Source: Thiosulfatihalobacter marinus
GTDB lineage: Bacteria; Pseudomonadota; Alphaproteobacteria; Rhodobacterales; Rhodobacteraceae
Length of the DNA: 64,000 bases
Reading direction: 5' to 3'
NCBI RefSeq assembly: GCF_016019955.1
Contig: NZ_JAECRZ010000005.1
Coordinates: forward strand, 186,001 to 250,000
Positions 35,666 through 47,067 of the stretch are shown here, one piece after another; within the stretch, counting starts at the first letter, position 1, and every line of letters begins with the position of its first letter. The notes under the pieces are model-generated. The model was not told where the DNA came from. It did no database searches and saw only the letters and a list, made by a program, of their open reading frames with translations. Made by a program: the position numbers and the translations under genes.

Positions 35666-36540
35666 GGCGCCGGGCCGGAAATGCGGCCCAGTGTGTGGCC
35701 CTGTATGTGGCCCCGTATGTGGCGCTTTATGTGGCGCTGGCGGTTGCCGGGGCGGGCGGTGTGGCGGCGGCCAATGCGCCCGAGCGGTCGCTGCGTCCGG
35801 TCACGCGCGAACATGTCTTTCCCCCCGCGCTGCCCAGTTTCGCCCCGGATGAATCGTTGCGCCCGAGGGCCCGTCCGGGGCGCCCGATGCGCAAGGCCAA
35901 TGCGGCGGCGGCACCGGTTGCTCCGGACCGGGCGCAGGTGTCCGCGCCCCCACCCGCCACCCCTGCCGCCAGCGATCCGGTGCCGCGCAAACGCGGGCTG
36001 TTCGGAACCAGCAAGGCGCGGATCTGCGGCGACAAGAACCTTGTCGGCGAGGAGATTGCGCCGGTTCCCGGCCGGCTGCCCGGGTGCGGTATCCCCAAGG
36101 ATGCCATTCGCCTTTACGAGGTGCGTGGCATCAGGCTGAGCACACCGGCGGTGATCAACTGTTCGGCGGCGCGGTCGCTGAGTCTGTGGGTGGACAAGGG
36201 GCTGGAACCGGCGGTGAAACGCTATGGCGGCGGCGTGGTGGAAATGAAAGTGGCGGCAAGCTATGCCTGCCGCACACGCAACAACCGCAAGGGCGCCAAG
36301 ATTTCGGAACATGGCAAGGGCAATGCCCTGGACCTGCCGGAATTCCGCCTGAAGAACGGCGACACGCTTTCGGTGGCCAGGGACTGGGGCAAGGGCCGCA
36401 AGGGGCGCATTCTCAAGTCGATGCACAACAGCGCCTGCGGTCCGTTCGGCACGGTGCTGGGGCCGAATGCGGACCGGTATCACCAGGATCATTTTCATTT
36501 TGACGTGGCGCGGTATCGCGGCGGGCCTTATTGCCGGTGA
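35662..36540 (+). CDS. extensin-like C-terminal domain protein (secreted)
   Basis: A 292-aa protein. A GTG at 35662, overlapping the upstream stop (GTGA), gives an RRRAGN n-region and a signal-peptide core made of a four-residue repeat (VALY-VAPY-VALY-VALA). A Pro/Ala/Arg-rich linker follows and then an extensin-like domain with conserved Cys residues (ICGDKNLVGEEIAPV; GCGIPKDAIRLYEV; ASYACRTRN; HGKGNALDLPEFRL; YHQDHFHFDVARY), which recalls VanY/peptidase-M15-like folds with HxxxxxxD and HxH. Wall binding or hydrolysis is inferred. It is the third gene of the hisC operon. Confidence 0.8.
   Translation: MRRRAGNAAQCVALYVAPYVALYVALAVAGAGGVAAANAPERSLRPVTREHVFPPALPSFAPDESLRPRARPGRPMRKANAAAAPVAPDRAQVSAPPPATPAASDPVPRKRGLFGTSKARICGDKNLVGEEIAPVPGRLPGCGIPKDAIRLYEVRGIRLSTPAVINCSAARSLSLWVDKGLEPAVKRYGGGVVEMKVAASYACRTRNNRKGAKISEHGKGNALDLPEFRLKNGDTLSVARDWGKGRKGRILKSMHNSACGPFGTVLGPNADRYHQDHFHFDVARYRGGPYCR
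35695..35742 (+). repeat. 12-bp coding tandem repeat in a signal peptide
   Basis: Three units of GTGGC(C/G)C(T/C)(G/T)TAT and a partial fourth encode VALY, VAPY, VALY and VALA. Confidence 0.85.
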
Positions 36541-36599
36541 ACCGCCGGGCGCCGCCGCAGTATGCCCGCGCGGGCGGCCGTCATCGCGGCGCGGCGCGG

Positions 36600-37598
36600 T
36601 CAGCGCAGGCGGATGACGGGGGCCGGCGCGAAGGGGACCGGCCCGATCCGGGTGCTGCCATTACGGAAGGTCAGGGGAATGTCAAGCTGACGGGCATTGC
36701 CCGCGAGCTGCGCCGCCAGGTCCAGGGCCCCTTCGATCGTGTCCAGCACGCCGGGTGACACGCGCCCGGTGGCGCGGGCGACGGCGATGATCTCGCGCCA
36801 GTTCACCGCGCGCAGGGTGATGGTGCCCGAAGGATAGCCGAAACTGTCAATCGTCACCCTGCCGGCGGCGTTGAGTTGCAGATCGCCCCAGCCGATTTCC
36901 GCCAGCGTGATGTCGATTTCGGTGGGCTGGGGGCGGGCCTGTTCGATGGCGCCGCGGTCCCAGGGTTTGTCGAAGGTCACTGTCATGTCGGCGGCCAGGG
37001 TGGCGAGGGTGCGGGGCAGTTGCATCCCCGAGGGCAGGCGATAGGCCACGGGCGGCGCCACATTGGTGGATTGCAGGGCCATGCGATAGGTGGCGGGCGC
37101 ATCGCCCAGGCGGTGCATGGCCAGCCCAAGTGTTTGCGCCGACATGCGCCAATCCGCCGAAGAGCCGAGGATCATGCCCTCGATGGCCAGATTGGAGCGT
37201 TCCAGTGTCAGGGCCGTGTCGGGCCGCAGCACCACCGAGGCGCGCATGTCTTCGGTGCTGACAGTCAGCTTTTCGGTGGGGGTGGACAGAACCTGCTCGG
37301 GCGACCAGACGGCGATCACGTGGTTGGGCCGGTAGGACAGCGCGAACAGCTGAAGGAAGGGCATGTCCCAGGCGACACCGCTTGCGGGATCGGCCAGGGT
37401 GAGGTTGGTGAAGGTGGTGTCGAACCGGTTGGGAAAGCCCAGCACGCGGCGATCGTCATATTCGGCCACCCAGCCCTGGGCGCGGCGGTCTTCGAACCAG
37501 CGGTCAAAGCCGGTGGTCACGCCCCAGTAGCCGGCCAGCCAGTAGCCCGACCACCCGAACGCCAGAATGGCGATCAGCATTGCCAGAAGTTTCATCAT
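36600..37598 (-). CDS. DUF2125 domain protein
   Basis: A 332-aa protein with an N-terminal helix (about residues 2-22) followed by a periplasmic beta-rich domain of the DUF2125 family (GWVAEYDDRRVLGFPNRFDTTFTNL; AVWSPEQVLSTPTEKLTVS). The function is unknown; the family is common in alphaproteobacteria. The start at 37598 follows GAAAGGGG; a second Met follows at once, and a frame extending to 37616 has no support. It is divergent from the ChaC gene (70 bp) and convergent with the extensin-like gene. Confidence 0.8.
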   Translation of the reverse strand: MMKLLAMLIAILAFGWSGYWLAGYWGVTTGFDRWFEDRRAQGWVAEYDDRRVLGFPNRFDTTFTNLTLADPASGVAWDMPFLQLFALSYRPNHVIAVWSPEQVLSTPTEKLTVSTEDMRASVVLRPDTALTLERSNLAIEGMILGSSADWRMSAQTLGLAMHRLGDAPATYRMALQSTNVAPPVAYRLPSGMQLPRTLATLAADMTVTFDKPWDRGAIEQARPQPTEIDITLAEIGWGDLQLNAAGRVTIDSFGYPSGTITLRAVNWREIIAVARATGRVSPGVLDTIEGALDLAAQLAGNARQLDIPLTFRNGSTRIGPVPFAPAPVIRLR

Positions 37599-37668
37599 GG
37601 GGCACCCCTTTCGCACCGCTTCGCAATGGTGTTTAACGGCGCGGCACAGGAAGGACCAGAGGCAGGAT

Positions 37669-38193
37669 ATGTGGGTTTTTGGCTACGGATCGCTGTTGTG
37701 GAATCCGGGTTTCGAATATCGGGAAAAGACGCTGGCCACGCTGGACGGCTGGCACCGGTCGTTCTGTATGCGCTCGATCCACCATCGGGGGACCGAAGAG
37801 CAACCGGGGCTGGTGCTGGCGCTGGACGCGATGGCACAGGCGCAATGCCAGGGGCTGGCGCTGTCTGTGGCGCCCGAGCGGCAGGCGCAGACGCTGGATT
37901 ATCTGCGGGAACGCGAGCTGATCAGTTCGGCCTATCTGGAGCGGGTGTTGCCGCTGCGCCTGGCGGACGGGCGCGAGGTGGAGGCAGTGACCTATGTGAT
38001 CGACCCGGATCACGTGCAGTATTGCCATCTGGAGATCGAAGAGCAGGCCCATATCATCGCGCGCGCCGTGGGCGGGCGCGGGCCGAACACGGAATACCTG
38101 TGGAACACGGCCAGCCACCTGGCGGAACTGGGCATCGAGGATGCCGAACTGGACTGGCTGTCGGCGCGGGTGCGCGAATTGACGACGAATTAG
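37669..38193 (+). CDS. gamma-glutamylcyclotransferase, ChaC family
   Basis: A 174-aa enzyme that opens glutathione to 5-oxoproline and Cys-Gly. Signature stretches: FGYGSLLWNPGF at the N-terminus, RSFCMRSIHHRGTEEQPGLVLAL, and the C-terminal GGRGPNTEYLWNT. Those fit ChaC-type (glutathione-specific) rather than GGACT-type enzymes. The start at 37669 follows AGAGGCAGGAT; the longer frame upstream overlaps the DUF2125 gene and is rejected. Confidence 0.9.
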   Translation: MWVFGYGSLLWNPGFEYREKTLATLDGWHRSFCMRSIHHRGTEEQPGLVLALDAMAQAQCQGLALSVAPERQAQTLDYLRERELISSAYLERVLPLRLADGREVEAVTYVIDPDHVQYCHLEIEEQAHIIARAVGGRGPNTEYLWNTASHLAELGIEDAELDWLSARVRELTTN

Positions 38194-38224
38194 CCGGGCA
38201 TGTGCCGCAAGACAGCATAAATCC

Positions 38225-38253
38225 TTGGCAGTCAAAGACGTTGCCAGTAGGGT
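38225..38253 (+). promoter_or_regulatory. candidate promoter of the MotA/OmpA-like pair
   Basis: TTGGCA (38225-38230) and TAGGGT (38248-38253) lie 17 bp apart, 36 bp before the start codon. A TTGGCA/TGCCAG inverted pair overlaps it. Confidence 0.35.
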
Positions 38254-38288
38254 GAGCGCAGAAAAAACAAGTGTCAGGAGCAGTCCAC

Positions 38289-39527
38289 ATGGACGAGCCG
38301 GACCGCAAAGTCGAGCCGCGTTTCTCACAACCCTTCCGTCAGATCGTTCTGATGCTGATCGTGCTGGGGCTGACCGGATTGCTGGTCTATGTCGCGCTGC
38401 CGCGCGTCCTGCCGGTATTCATTGCCAATCCCTATCTGAACGGGTTCATCGCCTTTGTGTTCCTGATCGGGGTGTTTGCCTGTTTCGGGCAGGTGTTTTC
38501 GCTGATCAGTTCGGTGCGCTGGATCGAGAGTTTCGCGGGGTTGCGCGAAGGGTACGAGGCGCATCAGCCGCCGCAGCTTCTGGCGCCGCTGGCAGCGTTG
38601 CTGCGCACGCGGGGCGCGCATAGTCAGATCAGTGCGACCAGCACACGGTCCATCCTGGATTCAGTGGCGACGCGGATCGACGAAGGGCGCGAGATCACGC
38701 GATATCTGGTCAACATGTTGATTTTCCTGGGGTTGCTGGGCACGTTTTACGGCCTGGCCACCACGGTCCCGGCGGTGGTGGACACGATCCGCAGCCTTGC
38801 GCCGCAGGAAGGCGAGGGCGGTGTCGAGGTGTTTTCGCGCCTGATGAGCGGGCTTGAGGCGCAGCTTGGGGGCATGGGCATTGCCTTTGCCTCTTCCTTG
38901 CTGGGGCTGGCGGGATCGTTGATCGTGGGCCTGCTGGAGCTGTTCGCGGGGCACGGGCAGAACCGGTTTTACCGCGAGCTGGAAGAGTGGCTGAGTTCGA
39001 TCACGCGGGTCGGGTTTTCCTCGGGCGAGGGGGACGGGAGCGAACAGCATGCGGTCGGTTTTGCGTTTGACCACCTGGCCCAGCAGCTGGAGACAATGCA
39101 GGAGGCCATCGTCGGCGCGGTGGCGGTGCGCAGCGACACGGACGATCGCCTGTCGCAGCTGGCCGAGGCGATTCACCGCATGACCGACCGGATCGAAACC
39201 CAGGCCCCGGCCACGCAGGCGCTGTTGCGGGTGGCGGAGGGGCAGGAATTGTTGCTGCACGAGATGCAGACCCGTGAGGAAGAGGGCGGAATCGACGCCG
39301 AAAGCCGGATGCGGCTGCGCTCGATCGACGTGCAGATGCTGCGGATCCTTGAAGAGATTTCCGCCGGCCGGCAGGAGAGCATGAGCGAGTTGCGCAGCGA
39401 GCTGGCTGGTTTGCAACGCTCGTTGCGCCAGTTTGGCAGGACGCAGGGCGACGGGCCCAAACCGGTGGGCCGTCTGCGCCGCAAAGCAACGCCGCCAGAC
39501 AGCGCCGACGGCGGGCAGGAGGGCTGA
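38289..39527 (+). CDS. MotA/TolQ/ExbB-like proton-channel protein
   Basis: A 412-aa inner-membrane protein. Two N-terminal helices (about 18-38 and 45-66) are followed by a cytoplasmic loop and two more helices (about 139-160 and 190-212) with the MotA/ExbB-type stretch FLGLLGTFYGLATTV and FASSLLGLAGSLIVG. The C-terminal 200 residues are hydrophilic and helix-forming. It is paired, 3 bp apart, with a MotB/OmpA-like gene, so the two probably form one ion-driven stator or energiser complex. Start at 38289 follows AGGAG; an in-frame GTG at 38271 exists. Not a flagellar locus. Confidence 0.82.
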   Translation: MDEPDRKVEPRFSQPFRQIVLMLIVLGLTGLLVYVALPRVLPVFIANPYLNGFIAFVFLIGVFACFGQVFSLISSVRWIESFAGLREGYEAHQPPQLLAPLAALLRTRGAHSQISATSTRSILDSVATRIDEGREITRYLVNMLIFLGLLGTFYGLATTVPAVVDTIRSLAPQEGEGGVEVFSRLMSGLEAQLGGMGIAFASSLLGLAGSLIVGLLELFAGHGQNRFYRELEEWLSSITRVGFSSGEGDGSEQHAVGFAFDHLAQQLETMQEAIVGAVAVRSDTDDRLSQLAEAIHRMTDRIETQAPATQALLRVAEGQELLLHEMQTREEEGGIDAESRMRLRSIDVQMLRILEEISAGRQESMSELRSELAGLQRSLRQFGRTQGDGPKPVGRLRRKATPPDSADGGQEG

Positions 39528-39530
39528 TCC

Positions 39531-41930
39531 ATGGCCCTGTCGCGGCGCACCGGTCAGCGTTTCCAGGCGTCGATCTGGCCCGGTTTCGTGGATGCGATGA
39601 CCGGGCTTTTGCTGGTGTTGATGTTCGTGCTGACGATCTTCATGATCGTGCAGTTCGTGCTGCGCGAGACCATCACCGGGCAGGAGGACGAGCTGAACGC
39701 GCTGGAAACCGAGGTGCTGGCGCTGGCGGAGGCGCTGGGGCTGGAGCGGGACCGCAGCGCGACGCTGGAAAGCGAAGTGGGAGGATTGCGGGCGACGCTG
39801 GATGACAGCGAAACCCGGCTGCGCGAGCAGGCGGCGCTGATCGCGGCGCTGTCGGCCGAGCGCGAGGCGCAGGATGCCGCGCTGTCGGCGTCGCGCACGC
39901 GCATCACCAGCTATGAGGCGCAGGTCGCGGCCTTGCTGTCCCAGCGGGACGAGGCGCTGGGCACGATTGCCACGCTGGAGGACACGCGCGATGCGCTGAG
40001 CGCCGAGCGGGACACGCTGATCGGCGAACGCGAGGCGCTGAACCTGGCGCTGGCCCAGGCGCGCGACGAGATCGACACGCAGACAGAGCAGGCGCGGCTG
40101 GCGGCGGCGCAGCGCGAGGCGATGGAGGCACTGATCGAGAGCCTTCAGAGCGACGTGGCCGAAGAGCGCGGCAAGGTGGCCGTGCTGAACCGGGATGTCG
40201 CGGAACTCGCGGAAAAACTGACCGAGGAAGAGCAAAAGCGCCTGTTGGAGGCGGCCGCGGCCGAGGCGCTGCGGGCGCGGCTTGAGGATGCCGATGCGGA
40301 ACTGACGGCGATGACGCTGGCGCTGGAGGCGCAGCGCAGGGAGGCCGAGGAAACGCTGACCCTGTTGGCGGCGGCGCGGGCGGCGCAGGACGATCTGGAC
40401 CTGAAACTGGCGGCCGCGCTGGTGGAGGGGCAGGATGTTTCCGAAGACCTGACCGACGCGCTGGCAAGGCTGGTGGCCGCCGAGGCGGCGCTGTCGGCGC
40501 GGGACGGCGAGCTGGCCAATGCGCGCGCCGATCTGGAGCGCGCGCTGAGTGCCCGCGAGGAGATCGCCGCGCAGCTTGCCCGCGCGGTGCTGGCGCTGGA
40601 AGAGGCGGGTGCCGCGGCACAGGCGCGCGACGCGGAGCTGGCTTCGGTGCGGGCCGAGCTGACGGCGGCGTTGCTGGATCTGGACACGGGCAGCGAGACC
40701 ATTGCCGATTTGCAGGCGCGGCTGGCCGGCGCCGAGGCGGCCAGGGTGGCAGCACAGGCCGCAACCGGAGAGACCGAGACCCGGCTGCAAAGCGATATCG
40801 CGGCGCTGGAGGCACAACTGGCCGAGGGGCTGGCGGCGAAACTGGCCGCCGAAACCCGCGCCGAGCGGGCCGAAACCACGGGCGACGGGCTTCAGGCGGC
40901 GCTGACAACGCTGGAGGAACGGCTGGCGGCGGCGGTGGCGGCGCAGCAACTGGCCGATGCAGAGCTGATCGCGGCGCGTGACAACGCGACCTCGCTGCGC
41001 GAGCGTCTGGGCGCGGCGCTGGCGGCCAAGCTGGCGGCGGAATCCAAGGTGCGCGATGCCGAGGCGGTCGAGCGCCAGCTGGCCGCGGCGCTGGCGGCGA
41101 AACAGGTGGCGGAGGGCAGTTCGCAAGAGGCCCTGAGCGCGGCGCAACAGCGCGAGGCATTGTTGCGCACGGCCAACGAAGCATTGGCCCAGGAAGAGGC
41201 GCGATCCGCCGAAAGCCTGCGCAAGGTCGAGGCGCTGAACCAGCAGATCGGCGCGTTGCGCGCGCAACTGTCAAGCCTGCGCGCGCTTCTGGACGATTAC
41301 AAGGCGCGCGATTCGGCGGCACAGGTGCAGCTGGAGGCGCTGGGCAGCGATCTGAACGCGGCGCTGGCGCGGGCGGCGGCGGAAGAGCGCAAGCGGCGGC
41401 GGCTGGAAGAGGCCGAACGCAAGCGGCTGGAGGCGGAAAAGGCGGCGCTGGAGGCGCAGACCAAGGATCTGGCGCAATACCGGTCTGAATTCTTTGGCCG
41501 GTTGCGGCAGGTTCTGGGCAGCCAGGAAGGTGTGCGGATCGTGGGCGACCGGTTCGTGTTCGCCTCGGAAGTGTTGTTCCCCCCCGGCGGCGCGGAGCTG
41601 TCGCATGAAGGCGAGGAGGAGATCGCCAAGGTGGGCTTGATCCTGCAAGGCGTGGCGGATGAGATCCCGGAGGGCATCGACTGGATCATCCGGGTGGACG
41701 GGCATACCGATAATGTCCCGCTTTCGGGCGGCGGGCGGTTTGCCGACAACTGGGAGTTGAGCCAGGCGCGGGCGCTGTCGGTGGTGCGCTACATGATCGA
41801 AACCCAGGGCATCGCGCCCAACCGGCTTTCGGCCAACGGGTTTGGCGAATATCAACCGGTCGATACCGCCGACACGCCAGAGGCGCGGGCAAGGAACCGG
41901 CGGATCGAGATGAAGTTCACCGAAAGGTAG
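39531..41930 (+). CDS. MotB/OmpA-like protein with a very long coiled coil
   Basis: A 799-aa protein. Residues 1-20 are cytoplasmic; one helix follows at about 22-44 (PGFVDAMTGLLLVLMFVLTIFM), with D21 in the place of the MotB proton-binding Asp. Residues about 46-645 are an almost unbroken Ala/Leu/Glu/Arg-rich coiled coil. The C-terminal 145 residues are an OmpA-like peptidoglycan-binding domain (FVFASEVLFPPGGAELS; RVDGHTDNVPL; NWELSQARALSVVRYM; NRRIEMKF). Partner: the MotA/ExbB-like gene 3 bp upstream. The role is unknown; membrane-to-wall force or energy transfer is the family expectation. Confidence 0.85.
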   Translation: MALSRRTGQRFQASIWPGFVDAMTGLLLVLMFVLTIFMIVQFVLRETITGQEDELNALETEVLALAEALGLERDRSATLESEVGGLRATLDDSETRLREQAALIAALSAEREAQDAALSASRTRITSYEAQVAALLSQRDEALGTIATLEDTRDALSAERDTLIGEREALNLALAQARDEIDTQTEQARLAAAQREAMEALIESLQSDVAEERGKVAVLNRDVAELAEKLTEEEQKRLLEAAAAEALRARLEDADAELTAMTLALEAQRREAEETLTLLAAARAAQDDLDLKLAAALVEGQDVSEDLTDALARLVAAEAALSARDGELANARADLERALSAREEIAAQLARAVLALEEAGAAAQARDAELASVRAELTAALLDLDTGSETIADLQARLAGAEAARVAAQAATGETETRLQSDIAALEAQLAEGLAAKLAAETRAERAETTGDGLQAALTTLEERLAAAVAAQQLADAELIAARDNATSLRERLGAALAAKLAAESKVRDAEAVERQLAAALAAKQVAEGSSQEALSAAQQREALLRTANEALAQEEARSAESLRKVEALNQQIGALRAQLSSLRALLDDYKARDSAAQVQLEALGSDLNAALARAAAEERKRRRLEEAERKRLEAEKAALEAQTKDLAQYRSEFFGRLRQVLGSQEGVRIVGDRFVFASEVLFPPGGAELSHEGEEEIAKVGLILQGVADEIPEGIDWIIRVDGHTDNVPLSGGGRFADNWELSQARALSVVRYMIETQGIAPNRLSANGFGEYQPVDTADTPEARARNRRIEMKFTER

Positions 41931-41943
41931 GGCGTTGGCGCGC

Positions 41944-42905
41944 CTATTGTATTGTTAATTCAATGGTTTGCCTGCCTATCGGGCGGCCTTGGCGGATCAG
42001 GGCGACGGTGCCGGTATAGCGCCCGGCTGGCCAGCCGCCCGGCGCGGCGCGCTTGCCGATGGCGCGAAAATACTGGGCCTGGGTTTTTTCAAGGCGGACC
42101 GTCCGGGCCATGACCCGTTTGGCGGGCCCCTGTATGGTGATGTCCAGCTGATCCCCGGCGCGGCTGCCGTAGCCATAGGCGAAAAGCACCAGAGCGGGCG
42201 CGTCCGGCGGAAGGGTTTCACGGGCGACGGTGCCGGATTTCACCGCGTCAAAGGCAGGAATCGCATCGGTAAATCCCAGCGCGATCAACCCACCGGGCGC
42301 ATAGGCGATCGGGTTTTTCCAAAGCGGGGTGCCGGACCCGCCGCAGGTGGCGCCCGCGCCGGGCGCGAACGGATCGACCACCGCGCCATCGAGGCGTACG
42401 GAAAGCTCCAGATGGGGAAATTGTGTCTGGCCGGACAGACCGACCAGGCCAAGCAGATCGCCGGATTTCACGGACTGACCCTGCTGTACCGTCAGGCTGC
42501 CGCGCTGCATGTGGCAATATTGCGTGACCCAGCCATCGCCATGATCGATCACCAGCCCGTTGCCGCATTCACGGCCCTTGATCTGGTCGGCGTTTTCGGC
42601 GGTCATGATGCGGTCCGCCATGCCGTCGCGCATTCCGGTGACGATCCCGTCCGCCGCCGCGCGCACCGCCACCCCGCCCTGCATCGCCGCCAGCGATGTC
42701 AGGGCGATGTCGGTGCCCTTGTGGCCGTCATAGGTGAGCGGGCCGCAGGTGAAATCCAGCGCATCGGGCCCCGGATCGCGATCGACATAGTTCTGGACAA
42801 AACAGCTTTCGCCCGGCGTGCAATCCAGCGGCAGGGACAGTTCCGGCGCCCCGGTGGCGGTGCTGGCCGCCAGGGCGCCGACAAGGGCTGCGGCCCCAAG
42901 CCGCA

Positions 42906-42906
<1 letters not shown>
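41944..42906 (-). CDS. M23 (LytM-type) metallopeptidase
   Basis: A 320-aa secreted protein with a signal peptide (MRLGAAALVGALAASTATGA). The LytM fold carries HKGTDIAL (first Zn ligands His and Asp), YCHMQRG and PHLELSV (second His motif). A C-terminal beta-rich domain of about 120 residues follows. It should cut peptidoglycan cross-bridges or act as a LytM-factor. Its ATG shares one base with the clpA stop (TAATG), so the pair is translationally coupled, an arrangement without an obvious functional reason. Confidence 0.87.
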
Positions 42907-45230
<2,324 letters not shown>

Positions 45231-45477
45231 TGCTCTCGTGCTCCTTCCGGTTCTGGGTCGCGGCAGGGGGGTAAAGCCCCACCCACAACATTGGCCTCAT
45301 AGTCTTAAAGTTTGGTCGATCTGTGCCGGTCTTCAAGGACTTTCTGCAACTTGACACTCACATTTATCGTGATCTGACGTGAACGCGCGTCAAAAAGCGG
45401 GCGGTTCGAGGGGGAAACCGGCGGAATTCGCAGGTGTCCATGGAATTTCGAGTTGCCGTGCCTCGCCGCCGCAAGGT

Positions 45478-46245
45478 TCAGAAACTGTCCTTGCGCCGGC
45501 GGATTTCGGCAAACACGTCCACCGGCTGTGCCCCTTGCATGCCCACGGCGCGTTGCACCGCCGGGTCGTGGCCGCGCAGGAACGGATTGGTGGCCAGTTC
45601 CTCGGCCAGGGTGGATGGCACGGTGGGGGTGCCCGTGGCATTGGCGGTGGCAACGGCGGCGACGCGGGCCTGAAGCGCGGCATTGTCGGGATCGACGGTC
45701 AGGGCAAACCGGCCATTGGCGGCGGTATATTCATGGCCCGAGCAGACGAGGGTATCAGCAGGCAGGGCCGCCAGTTTGGACAGGCTGTCAAACATCATGT
45801 CGGGCGTGCCTTCGAACAGGCGGCCGCATCCCAGCGCCATCAGGCTGTCGGCGGTGAACACGGCGCCGGTATCGGGGAAATAGAACGCAATGTGGCCGAC
45901 GGTGTGACCGGAAACATCGATCACATGGGCCTCTTCGCCACCGATCGCGACGGTATCGCCTTCGGTGACGGCGGTATCGAGCGCAGGCAGGCGGGAGGCA
46001 TCCGCCGCGGCGCCGACCACTCTGGCGGGGTGGGCGGCGAGGATGTCGGCCAGCCCATCGACGTGATCCCAGTGATGGTGGGTCAAAAGAACATGCGACA
46101 GGCGCCAGCCGCGCGACCGGAGCGCGCCCAGGATGGGGCCGGATTCGGGCGCGTCGAGCAGCGCGGTATCACCGCTTGCGGTGTCGTGGACAAGGAAGGC
46201 GTAATTGTCGGCAAGGCAGGGGATGGTGACGATCTCAAGGGGCAT
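45478..46245 (-). CDS. gloB: hydroxyacylglutathione hydrolase (glyoxalase II)
   Basis: A 255-aa metallo-beta-lactamase-fold enzyme that hydrolyses S-lactoylglutathione. The metal motif [12 protein letters not shown] is followed by [13 protein letters not shown] ([11 protein letters not shown]), [17 protein letters not shown] and the Asp/His of [11 protein letters not shown], all glyoxalase II marks. The C-terminal helices ([10 protein letters not shown]) fit. The start at 46245 is preferred for the [18 protein letters not shown] opening; an in-frame ATG lies 48 bp upstream. It is divergent from a methyltransferase gene, a pairing common in this order. Confidence 0.94.
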   Translation of the reverse strand: MPLEIVTIPCLADNYAFLVHDTASGDTALLDAPESGPILGALRSRGWRLSHVLLTHHHWDHVDGLADILAAHPARVVGAAADASRLPALDTAVTEGDTVAIGGEEAHVIDVSGHTVGHIAFYFPDTGAVFTADSLMALGCGRLFEGTPDMMFDSLSKLAALPADTLVCSGHEYTAANGRFALTVDPDNAALQARVAAVATANATGTPTVPSTLAEELATNPFLRGHDPAVQRAVGMQGAQPVDVFAEIRRRKDSF

Positions 46246-46306
46246 GGAAATTCGCCTGTTCGTTGTTATGTTGATCCCAGCTTTGCCGATCACGGGACCG
46301 GGCGCA

Positions 46307-47047
46307 ATGCATCTTGATGTGCAGGACTTACGGAACTTTTACTACCGCAGCACGCTGGGGCGCGCGGCGCAGAAGGCCGTGCGCGATGAAATGCTGGAGC
46401 TGTGGCCCGAGGCGGCGGGCCAGACCGTTGCGGGGTTCGGCTTTGCGGTGCCGCTGTTGCGCCCTTACCTGGCCGATGCGCGCCGGGTGATCGGGCTGAT
46501 GCCCGCGCCGCAGGGGGTGATGCCCTGGCCGGCGGGTATGAAGAATGTCTCGGTTCTGTGCGAGGAAACCTGGTGGCCGCTGGACACGGGGAGGGTGGAC
46601 AAGCTGGTGCTGATGCACGGGCTGGAGACCAGCGAGCGCCCGTCGGATGTGCTGAACGAGGCGCATCGGGTGTTGGGGCCGGGGGGCAAGGTACTGTTCG
46701 TGGTGCCACACCGCGCCGGGCTGTGGTCGCGCAGCGATGCGACGCCGTTCGGATACGGGCGGCCCTATTCCGCGGGGCAACTGGAGACCCAGTTGCGCCG
46801 CCACGGGTTCATGCCCGAGCGCCACCGCGCGACCCTGTACCAGCCGCCGTCGCACAAACGGTTCTGGCGCAAATCCGGCGTGGTGCTGGAGAGTTTCGGC
46901 AAGACGATTTCGCCGGTTCTGGCAGGCGGCGTGTTGATCGTGGAGGCCAGCAAGCGGGTGCATGCCCCCAGCGGACCGGGGCTGCGCGAGGCGGTGAAAA
47001 AGCCGCTCAAAGCGCTGGCGCCCAAGCCGACGGCGGAGCCGGTGTGA
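46307..47047 (+). CDS. class I SAM-dependent methyltransferase
   Basis: A 246-aa protein with a degenerate methyltransferase fold: [30 protein letters not shown] (SAM site), [45 protein letters not shown] (core), and C-terminal helical extension. The substrate is not clear. The ATG at 46307 has only a weak Shine-Dalgarno and lies 61 bp from the gloB start; longer in-frame starts overlap gloB. The pairing with gloB suggests a linked but unknown role. Confidence 0.82.
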   Translation: MHLDVQDLRNFYYRSTLGRAAQKAVRDEMLELWPEAAGQTVAGFGFAVPLLRPYLADARRVIGLMPAPQGVMPWPAGMKNVSVLCEETWWPLDTGRVDKLVLMHGLETSERPSDVLNEAHRVLGPGGKVLFVVPHRAGLWSRSDATPFGYGRPYSAGQLETQLRRHGFMPERHRATLYQPPSHKRFWRKSGVVLESFGKTISPVLAGGVLIVEASKRVHAPSGPGLREAVKKPLKALAPKPTAEPV

Positions 47048-47067
47048 CCTGAAAGTGAATAGCGAAG

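Noticed and set aside
36562-36573. GCCCGCGCGGGC palindrome between convergent genes
   Set aside because: Simple GC palindrome without a T run; expected often at this base composition.
38661-41267. 868-codon open frame on the minus strand
   Set aside because: It is antisense to the MotA/OmpA-like pair and is Arg/Gln/Leu low complexity, a usual shadow of GC-rich coiled-coil coding DNA.
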